A stretch of DNA of 21,184 nucleotides from an uncultured Oscillospiraceae bacterium (GTDB taxonomy: Bacteria; Bacillota; Clostridia; Oscillospirales; Ruminococcaceae). The stretch lies in the NCBI GenBank assembly GCA_900552945.1, contig USBI01000029.1, positions 1-21,184 of the forward strand, given 5' to 3'. Position numbers and translations under genes: made by a program. Positions 16,126 to 21,184 of this stretch are shown in pieces (the first letter of the stretch is position 1; each line of letters begins with the position of its first letter). The notes beneath the pieces were generated by a model. The model made no database searches and was not told where the DNA came from. It was given only the letters and a program-made list of their open reading frames with translations.

Positions 16126-16527
16126 ATGGCTGTTAAGAATGCTAAAAAAACTACGGTTCGCAGACGTCGTGAACGTAAAAATATTGAGCGTGGCGCCGTT
16201 CATATCCAGTCCACTTTCAATAATACGATGGTAACGATTACCGATACACAGGGCAATGCCATTTCTTGGGCATCTGCCGGCGGCCTCGGTTTCAGAGGTT
16301 CCAGAAAATCCACTCCGTTTGCTGCTCAGACCGCTGCGGAAACCGCTGCGAAGGCTGCAATGGAGCACGGCCTCAAAACGGTCGAAGTTTTCGTTAAAGG
16401 CCCGGGTTCCGGCCGTGAAGCTGCAATTCGTGCGCTTCAGTCTGCCGGTCTTGAGGTAACCATGATCAAAGACGTTACCCCGATTCCGCACAACGGCTGC
16501 CGCCCGCCGAAAAGAAGACGTGTATAA
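16126..16527 (+). CDS. rpsK: 30S ribosomal protein S11
   Basis: This 133-residue S11 of the 30S platform lines the mRNA exit region with S7. [20 protein letters not shown] and [20 protein letters not shown] are family hallmarks, and the protein ends in [11 protein letters not shown]. An AAAGGA site lies upstream and it starts 19 nt after rpsM. Confidence 0.98.
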   Translation: MAVKNAKKTTVRRRRERKNIERGAVHIQSTFNNTMVTITDTQGNAISWASAGGLGFRGSRKSTPFAAQTAAETAAKAAMEHGLKTVEVFVKGPGSGREAAIRALQSAGLEVTMIKDVTPIPHNGCRPPKRRRV

Positions 16528-16551
16528 AGTGCAATTTTGGAGGTGTAACTA

Positions 16552-17178
16552 ATGGCAAGATATACCGGTGCGGTTTGTAGAATGTGCCGCCGCGAAGGAC
16601 AGAAATTGTTCCTCAAAGGTGAAAGATGTTATTCCGACAAATGCGCTTTCGCTAGAAGAGGTTATGCGCCTGGTCAGCATGGCCAGAACCGCAAAAAAGT
16701 TTCTGAGTATGGTATTCAGCTCAGAGCAAAACAGAAAACCAGACGTTACTATGGCGTACTGGAAAGCCAGTTCAGAAAATATTTTGACATGGCAGAACGT
16801 AAAGCGGGCATGACTGGTGAAAACCTGCTCCGCATCCTTGAGACCCGTCTGGACAACGTGGTTTACCGTCTTGGCTTTGCTGCTTCCAGAGCAGAAGCTA
16901 GACAGTTGGTTGTTCATAACCATTACCTGGTCAATGGCAAAAAGGTGAATATCCCGTCTTACCTTGTAAAAGAGGGCGACGAGATCTCCATCGCTGAAAA
17001 CAGCCGTTCCAGCGAAAAGATCAAGGCAGTTCTTGAGTCCACCAGCGCACGTCCGGTTCCGATGTGGCTTGAACTCAACCGCGATAACCTGACCGCTAAA
17101 GTTTCCCGTCTGCCGAACCGCGAGGATATTGACCTCGATGTTGAAGAGCATCTCATTGTCGAGCTTTATTCCAAGTAA
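16552..17178 (+). CDS. rpsD: 30S ribosomal protein S4 (zinc-binding form)
   Basis: This 208-residue S4 is a primary 16S rRNA assembly protein. The N-terminus has Cys9, Cys12, Cys26 and Cys31, the C+ zinc site. The S4 RNA-binding domain follows at about 95-160 ([35 protein letters not shown]). Its location between rpsK and rpoA is as in many Clostridia and Proteobacteria, whereas Bacillus subtilis keeps rpsD elsewhere. GGAGG precedes the ATG. S4 is a known autoregulator in both E. coli and B. subtilis. Confidence 0.98.
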   Translation: MARYTGAVCRMCRREGQKLFLKGERCYSDKCAFARRGYAPGQHGQNRKKVSEYGIQLRAKQKTRRYYGVLESQFRKYFDMAERKAGMTGENLLRILETRLDNVVYRLGFAASRAEARQLVVHNHYLVNGKKVNIPSYLVKEGDEISIAENSRSSEKIKAVLESTSARPVPMWLELNRDNLTAKVSRLPNREDIDLDVEEHLIVELYSK

Positions 17179-17209
17179 TCGTTTTTATCCGGTTACTGTT
17201 TTGTCTGTT

Positions 17210-17236
17210 GCAGCATAAGGCTATGCCTTTTGCTGC
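17210..17236 (+). other. Intercistronic stem-loop, rpsD-rpoA
   Basis: GCAGCA (17210-17215) pairs with TGCTGC (17231-17236) and, inside it, AAGGC (17217-17221) with GCCTT (17225-17229), separated by a T-T mismatch, with loop TAT. This 11-bp interrupted stem sits in the 132-nt gap before rpoA. There is no U tract downstream, so it is not a simple terminator. It may be an mRNA processing or regulatory site. Confidence 0.55.
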
Positions 17237-17310
17237 GCGGGCAGTTTATGAGGCGATGAAACAATTCTAGCTCATCACAAACGTTGGGCATGCATACAGG
17301 AGGGTTATAA

Positions 17311-18261
17311 ATGATCGAAATCGAAAAGCCAAGAATTGAGACGGCAGAAATTAAATCCGACGGCACATACGGAAGATTTGTTCTTGAGCCACTCGAGCGC
17401 GGCTACGGTACTACGCTTGGCAACAGCTTGCGGCGTGTACTGCTCTCCTCGCTACCTGGTGTTGCAGTTACCTCGATCAAGATCGATGGTGTGCAGCACG
17501 AGTTTTCAACTATCCCTGGTGTAAAGGAAGACGTCACAGAAATTGTTCTGAACATTAAAGGCCTGATTGCTAAAATCCATGGTGAAGCGCCGAAAACCGT
17601 CTATATTGAGGCGGAAGGCGAGTGCGAAGTCACTGCCGGTGATATTAAAGCCGACAGCGAGGTTGAGATCCTCGACCCGGGTATGCACATTGCAACCCTT
17701 TCGCAGGGCGCGAAACTTTATATGGAGATTGTTATCGACCGGGGCCGTGGCTATGTGCCTTCTGAACGGAACAAGCAGAACCTTCAGAGCACAATCGGGG
17801 TCATCCCGGTGGACAGCATCTATACGCCTGTCCTGAAGGTCAACTATACGGTAGAGAACACCCGTGTCGGTCAGATTACTGACTACGACAAATTGACGCT
17901 GGAAATCTGGACCGATGGTACCATTTCCGCGAAAGAGGCTGTTTCTCTCGGCGCCAAGGTCCTCAACGAGCATTTGAACCTGTTCATTGATTTGTCGGAA
18001 GAGGCATACAACACCGAGATCATGGTGGAAAAAGATGATAAGGGCAAAGAAAAAGTCCTCGAAATGACCATTGAGGAGCTTGACCTTTCTGTGCGTTCTT
18101 TCAACTGCCTGAAACGCGCGGGCATCAATACGGTCGAAGATTTGATCAACAAATCCGAGGATGACATGATGAAAGTCAGAAACCTTGGCAGAAAATCACT
18201 GGAAGAGGTTGTTGAGAAGCTGAAAAACCTCGGCTTTAACCTCAACCACAGCGATGAATAA
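17311..18261 (+). CDS. rpoA: DNA-directed RNA polymerase subunit alpha
   Basis: This 316-residue alpha subunit dimerises to nucleate RNA polymerase assembly. The N-terminal domain (about 1-230) shows [20 protein letters not shown], the core-assembly motif. The C-terminal domain (about 250-311) carries [13 protein letters not shown] and [12 protein letters not shown], the surface that contacts UP elements and activators. AGGAGG lies 8 nt before the ATG. It is followed by rplQ after 52 nt, the usual alpha-operon order. Confidence 0.98.
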   Translation: MIEIEKPRIETAEIKSDGTYGRFVLEPLERGYGTTLGNSLRRVLLSSLPGVAVTSIKIDGVQHEFSTIPGVKEDVTEIVLNIKGLIAKIHGEAPKTVYIEAEGECEVTAGDIKADSEVEILDPGMHIATLSQGAKLYMEIVIDRGRGYVPSERNKQNLQSTIGVIPVDSIYTPVLKVNYTVENTRVGQITDYDKLTLEIWTDGTISAKEAVSLGAKVLNEHLNLFIDLSEEAYNTEIMVEKDDKGKEKVLEMTIEELDLSVRSFNCLKRAGINTVEDLINKSEDDMMKVRNLGRKSLEEVVEKLKNLGFNLNHSDE

Positions 18262-18313
18262 TACCGAGTTGACCGGGTATCCGGAAAACCGATAGGGTAA
18301 GGAGTGAATTCAA

Positions 18314-18655
18314 ATGGCAGGAAGCAGAAAGCTGGGCAGAACTTCTGATCACAGAAAAGCTATGCTCAGAGCGATGGTTACCTACTTGCTTGAGAATGGT
18401 AAGATCGAAACAACTGTAACGCGTGCAAAAGAAGTACGCGCTATGACGGAGAAAATGATCACAATCGGCAAAGACAGTTCTCTTCACAACAAACGTCAGG
18501 TGTATTCTTACATCACCAAAGAGTCTGTTGCGAAAAAAGTTCTGGATGAGATTTCTCCGAAATATGCAGATAAAAACGGTGGTTACACCAGAATCGTGAA
18601 AATTGGCCCCCGCCGTGGCGACGCAGCGGAAATGGCGATCATCGAACTGGTCTGA
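18314..18655 (+). CDS. rplQ: 50S ribosomal protein L17
   Basis: This 113-residue L17 is a 50S protein near the exit-site side. The start [20 protein letters not shown] and [18 protein letters not shown] identify it. The C-terminus [20 protein letters not shown] is canonical. AAGGAG precedes the ATG. It is the last gene of the operon, with a strong terminator 17 bases after the stop. Confidence 0.98.
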   Translation: MAGSRKLGRTSDHRKAMLRAMVTYLLENGKIETTVTRAKEVRAMTEKMITIGKDSSLHNKRQVYSYITKESVAKKVLDEISPKYADKNGGYTRIVKIGPRRGDAAEMAIIELV

Positions 18656-18672
18656 TTGGCTGTTATGCAGAT

Positions 18673-18706
18673 AAAAGCACAGTGCTTTGCACTGTGCTTT
18701 TTATTT
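18673..18706 (+). terminator. Rho-independent terminator of the ribosomal operon
   Basis: A 13-bp stem, AAAAGCACAGTGC (18673-18685) with GCACTGTGCTTTT (18689-18701), has a TTT loop and a downstream T-rich run. It closes the S10-spc-alpha transcript. Confidence 0.93.
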
Positions 18707-18733
18707 GCGTATTTTGACGAATCGTGGTATAAT
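18705..18733 (+). promoter_or_regulatory. Putative extended -10 promoter for the zinc-ribbon gene
   Basis: TTGCGT (18705-18710), a 17-nt spacer, then TGGTATAAT with TATAAT at 18728-18733, make a perfect extended -10. The -35 touches the T tract of the preceding terminator. The leader would be about 110 nt. The rest of 18740-18830 is AT-rich and shows nothing definite. Confidence 0.65.
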
Positions 18734-18848
18734 AACTTCACATTCGCTGATTTTTATCATTCATTTGTATTAATAAAAAATCAGCAATGTTTTTTAAGAT
18801 TGATTGCTTCGGCAATTTATTGTGGAAGAGCAGAGAAGAGGTGTCGCT

Positions 18849-19085
18849 ATGCGTTGCATGCTTTGTCGTAAACATGTGGATGAACTTTCTGAGCACGGAT
18901 TATGCGAAGAGTGCGAAAAACAGTTCGATTTTTCAAAGAATGAGCCCTACGAACCGGAAGAAGGGGAAGATTCCGGAAAAACGCTGGCGAAACGAATCCT
19001 CATTTCTTCTGTTGGGGTGATCGCGCTTATCCTGTTTATGATGTGGATCATTCCGCTTTTGTTGTCGCTGGTTATGACCAAATAA
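18849..19085 (+). CDS. Small zinc-ribbon, tail-anchored membrane protein of unknown function
   Basis: I do not recognise a named family for this 78-residue protein. It opens with CMLC (Cys3, Cys6) and CEEC (Cys19, Cys22), a CxxC-12-CxxC zinc ribbon of the kind seen in small cytoplasmic adaptor proteins. An acidic linker follows (about 28-48, rich in Glu and Pro), then a Lys/Arg boundary. A single strongly hydrophobic helix at about 51-76 (ILISSVGVIALILFMMWIIP within it) ends the protein, so the ribbon should face the cytoplasm. The start at 18849 follows GAGGTG (18838-18843) by 5 nt. Longer in-frame starts at 18804 and upstream lack a ribosome binding site. It has its own promoter and terminator, so it appears monocistronic. 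Confidence 0.8.
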   Translation: MRCMLCRKHVDELSEHGLCEECEKQFDFSKNEPYEPEEGEDSGKTLAKRILISSVGVIALILFMMWIIPLLLSLVMTK

Positions 19086-19097
19086 AAAGAGAACGGG

Positions 19098-19124
19098 AAA
19101 CGTCCCTTGCAGGGGCGTTTTTTT
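19098..19124 (+). terminator. Rho-independent terminator after the zinc-ribbon gene
   Basis: AAACGTCCC (19098-19106) pairs with GGGGCGTTT (19112-19120) with one G-U pair, followed by four more T residues. It separates the zinc-ribbon gene from azlC. Confidence 0.85.
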
Positions 19125-19160
19125 ACGGTAAGATATCATAGCAAAGGAGCGATTTTGAGA

Positions 19161-19964
19161 ATGGGTGAAAGCGGTCTGCAAACCGTGACCAAAACAGAAC
19201 AAAAAGAAGCGTTGGCAGAGCAGATGGCGCAGAGCGAAACAGGCCCGCAGCCGGAAAACGGTTTCCGCCATGGATTAAAAGATGGGGTGCCGATTGGACT
19301 TGGTTACCTTTCTGTCTCTTTTACTTTTGGCGTGATGGCGGTTTCCGCGGGTTTGCCGGTCTGGGCAGCGGTGGTGATCTCTATGGTAAACGTGACATCT
19401 GCAGGGCAGCTCGCCGGTTTGCCGATTCTCGCGGCGGCGGGAAGCCCGATTGAAATTGCCATTACCCAGTTCGTCATCAACATACGCTACGCGCTCATGT
19501 CTCTTTCTTTGTCGCAGAAACTGCATCGTTCGGTCAACCTGCTGGACCGATTTCTCATTGCGTTTTGCAACACGGATGAAGTGTTCGCAGTTGCCAGCAG
19601 TAAAAAGGGTGAAGTTGGCAAACGGTATCTTTACGGGCTTATTCTCGCGCCTTATTTTGGATGGGCGCTTGGCACCTTCGTAGGTGCGGCGGCGACCACA
19701 CTTCTTCCCGCCATTGTTCAGAGCGCGCTCGGCATTGCAATTTACGGCATGTTTTTAGCGATTATCATTCCGCCGGCAAAACATTTCCGGCCGGTTCTGG
19801 TGGTGGTTCTGGTAGCGGTTCTGTTAAGTTGCCTGCTCACGTTTACTCCGGGCTTAAATCAAATCTCCGGCGGGTTTGCCACTATTATTTGCGCGGTGAT
19901 CGCGGCAGCGATCGGCGCACGGTTTTTCCCGCTTCATGAGCACCGAGAGGAGGCGGATTCTTAA
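19161..19964 (+). CDS. azlC: AzlC-family branched-chain amino acid exporter, large subunit
   Basis: This 267-residue integral membrane protein is the large partner of the AzlCD/YgaZH exporter, which moves branched-chain amino acids (and analogues) out of the cell. After a hydrophilic, Gln/Glu-rich N-terminal extension of about 32 residues come multiple hydrophobic segments. These include GVPIGLGYLSVSFTFGVMA, AGLPVWAAVVISMVNVTSAG and FVINIRYALMSLSLSQKL, which are the family-typical region. ATG 19161 follows AAGGAG by 11 nt. TTG 19155 with 5-nt spacing is also possible and would add two residues. Its stop overlaps the azlD start by one base. I see no convincing promoter between the terminator at 19124 and the gene. 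Confidence 0.92.
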   Translation: MGESGLQTVTKTEQKEALAEQMAQSETGPQPENGFRHGLKDGVPIGLGYLSVSFTFGVMAVSAGLPVWAAVVISMVNVTSAGQLAGLPILAAAGSPIEIAITQFVINIRYALMSLSLSQKLHRSVNLLDRFLIAFCNTDEVFAVASSKKGEVGKRYLYGLILAPYFGWALGTFVGAAATTLLPAIVQSALGIAIYGMFLAIIIPPAKHFRPVLVVVLVAVLLSCLLTFTPGLNQISGGFATIICAVIAAAIGARFFPLHEHREEADS

Positions 19965-20299
19965 TGCTTCCTGATCTTTTCTGGGTGAATCTGCTGGTTA
20001 TGGCGGGCGTGACCTATCTCATCCGCATGGTTCCGTTGGTTGCCTGCAAGCGCCGGTTGGAAAACCAGTATATCCAGTCGTTTTTGTATTATGTGCCTTA
20101 TGCGGTGCTGGGAGCGATGACCTTTCCCAACATCCTGTTTTCAACCGCGAGCATCTGGTCCGCGCTGGTAGGCCTTTTGATTGCGGTCATACTCGCTTAT
20201 TTTGAAAAAGGGTTACTTACCGTTGCGCTTGCTGCGTGCGGCGGTGTGTTGCTGACCGAATGCGCAATCGAGTACCTTCCTCAATTCATCTTCAAATAA
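19964..20299 (+). CDS. azlD: AzlD-family branched-chain amino acid exporter, small subunit
   Basis: This 111-residue small membrane partner of AzlC has about four hydrophobic segments. NLLVMAGVTYLIRMVPL near the N-terminus and SFLYYVPYAVLGAMTFPNIL are the typical AzlD/YgaH pattern. The ATG overlaps the azlC stop (TAATG), with a GAGGAGG site inside the azlC end, so the two subunits are translationally coupled. It terminates at the shared hairpin 20302-20338. Confidence 0.92.
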   Translation: MLPDLFWVNLLVMAGVTYLIRMVPLVACKRRLENQYIQSFLYYVPYAVLGAMTFPNILFSTASIWSALVGLLIAVILAYFEKGLLTVALAACGGVLLTECAIEYLPQFIFK

Positions 20300-20301
20300 T
20301 A

Positions 20302-20338
20302 AAAACCGGAGCTGTTCATTTTAAACAGCTCCGGTTTT
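20302..20338. terminator. Bidirectional terminator between azlD and the dehydrogenase gene
   Basis: The 15-bp stem of 20302-20316 with 20324-20338 around a 7-nt loop is flanked by A tracts on the left and T tracts on the right. It can therefore terminate azlCD on the plus strand and the convergent minus-strand gene. Confidence 0.9.
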
Positions 20339-20342
20339 GTTG

Positions 20343-21184
20343 TTATTGTTCACAGTCCACTAGAACATGAATGGTGTTTTCGCCGCCGGCATTGCGCAGG
20401 TCGAATGCCTTTTGAATCTGCGAAAGGGGAATCACGTCCGTGATGATTTCATCCGTTTTAACCAGACCGTCGGCTATGAGATGAAGCCCTTCTTCAAAGT
20501 AGCGGCGCATGTCAATATCCCGCCGGGGCTCTGTGCTGTACAGCTCCAGCCGCTTGCGGTGGAAACGGAAAAAGTCAATCGGCTTTTTGCAAACGCCGAT
20601 GCAACCGTATAAGACGATTCGCCCGCAGACAGCGGCCATGTCTATGGCGTCCACCACGCCGTCCCCCTCAAGAAGGCACGGGATGACAATGTCGAACCCG
20701 TCTGGAAAATCCTGTTTCACAACAGAAGCGGTGGGAGTGTCGTGCGCAGGCATTTTATAGGTGTGGGTGGCGCCGTAGGACTTTGCAAGCTTCAAATTTT
20801 TATCATACAAATCGGTCACAACAAGTGCCTTGGGGTTAGAAAGCGCGACAGCCTGCGTCATGAGCAGACCGCTGACGCCCTGCCCCATAATAAGCACGGT
20901 TTTTGTTTGGTCGATTTTCGCAAGGTCGACCGCGTGAAGAATACCTGGCAGAACCTCAACCGGGCGGACAGCCTTCAAAGGAATCTGCGGCGGAAGAACC
21001 TTCACGTTAAACGGCTTGCAGACAATATACTGCGCGTATGCGCCCCAAATGTAGCGGCAGGTCACCCGGTCGCCCACCTGAAGCCCGCGCACATTGGCGC
21101 CGATTTTATCAATCACTCCGCCGACCTCATGGCCCAAACGGGCGGGTATGGTGATGAATTCAGGCGCGCGGGTGCCACGGAACG
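20343..21184 (-). CDS. MDR-family zinc-dependent alcohol dehydrogenase, N-terminus missing
   Basis: About 279 C-terminal residues are visible. The frame stays open to the window edge, so the true start lies outside. The visible part begins before the catalytic-domain GHE motif (LGHEVGGVIDKIGANVRGLQ), in which His is a zinc ligand and Glu assists. It continues to GDRVT and then directly to GAYAQYI. The four-cysteine structural-zinc lobe normally found between those is absent. A Glu in VEVLPGILHAV aligns with the Glu ligand of sorbitol-dehydrogenase-type enzymes. The Rossmann domain carries VLIMGQGVSG, with VVTDLYDKN for NAD(H) binding. It is a plausible polyol or secondary-alcohol dehydrogenase, but the substrate is unknown. 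It is convergent with azlCD and shares its terminator. Confidence 0.9.
   Translation of the reverse strand, partial: FRGTRAPEFITIPARLGHEVGGVIDKIGANVRGLQVGDRVTCRYIWGAYAQYIVCKPFNVKVLPPQIPLKAVRPVEVLPGILHAVDLAKIDQTKTVLIMGQGVSGLLMTQAVALSNPKALVVTDLYDKNLKLAKSYGATHTYKMPAHDTPTASVVKQDFPDGFDIVIPCLLEGDGVVDAIDMAAVCGRIVLYGCIGVCKKPIDFFRFHRKRLELYSTEPRRDIDMRRYFEEGLHLIADGLVKTDEIITDVIPLSQIQKAFDLRNAGGENTIHVLVDCEQ

Noticed and set aside
18714..18719. TTGACG as a -35 box for the TATAAT at 18728
   Set aside because: Only 8 nt separate them. TTGCGT at 18705 has the correct 17-nt spacing.
18656..18871. Plus-strand ORF directly after rplQ
   Set aside because: It runs through the operon terminator and the next promoter, and its translation looks random.
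1..21184. CRISPR array, tRNA, rRNA, insertion sequence, prophage or defence system
   Set aside because: No direct-repeat arrays, cloverleaf-like genes, transposases or phage genes were seen on either strand. The only transposon sequence is the synthetic adapter.

Overview
The window is a chromosomal housekeeping segment from a Gram-positive anaerobe of the class Clostridia. An Oscillospiraceae/Ruminococcaceae-like member is my best guess. The inference rests on near-consensus AGGAGG ribosome binding sites before most genes, one continuous S10-spc-alpha gene order with rpsD inside the alpha part, zinc-binding (C+) forms of S4, S14, L24 and L36, a short archaeal/eukaryotic-type prolyl-tRNA synthetase, and a Cys4 zinc-LID adenylate kinase. 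The genus cannot be read from this. Bases 1-33 are not biological: they match the Illumina Nextera read-2 transposase adapter, so the left edge is a library/assembly artefact.

Layout. Positions 34-682 (minus) hold an AraC-family regulator truncated by the adapter. A divergent intergenic region follows, then proS (968-2404) with its own promoter and terminator. The next 546 bases (2405-2950) hold no gene. They carry the proS terminator, a good promoter (2608-2636) and a roughly 310-nt leader. That leader contains several hairpins and a textbook Rho-independent terminator (2840-2870), which lies upstream of rpsJ and therefore looks like an attenuator.

Positions 2951-18655 are one long co-directional run: rpsJ-rplC-rplD-rplW-rplB-rpsS-rplV-rpsC-rplP-rpmC-rpsQ-rplN-rplX-rplE-rpsN-rpsH-rplF-rplR-rpsE-rpmD-rplO-secY-adk-map-KOW gene-infA-rpmJ-rpsM-rpsK-rpsD-rpoA-rplQ. 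It encodes ribosomal proteins, the Sec channel, adenylate kinase, methionine aminopeptidase, IF-1 and the RNA polymerase alpha subunit. Spacing is tight (several stop/start overlaps), and the few longer gaps carry stable stem-loops without U tracts. The run ends at a strong terminator (18673-18706).

Downstream, a small zinc-ribbon membrane protein has its own extended -10 promoter and terminator. It is followed by the azlC-azlD branched-chain amino acid exporter pair, a bidirectional terminator, and a minus-strand MDR-family zinc alcohol dehydrogenase cut by the right edge. The ecfA-ecfA-ecfT-truA-rplM-rpsI continuation seen after rplQ in many Bacillota is absent here.

Most of the window is conserved and ordinary. 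The parts worth a second look are the rpsJ leader/attenuator, the intercistronic hairpins, the orphan zinc-ribbon membrane protein and the adapter contamination. I saw no CRISPR array, tRNA, rRNA, insertion sequence or prophage.
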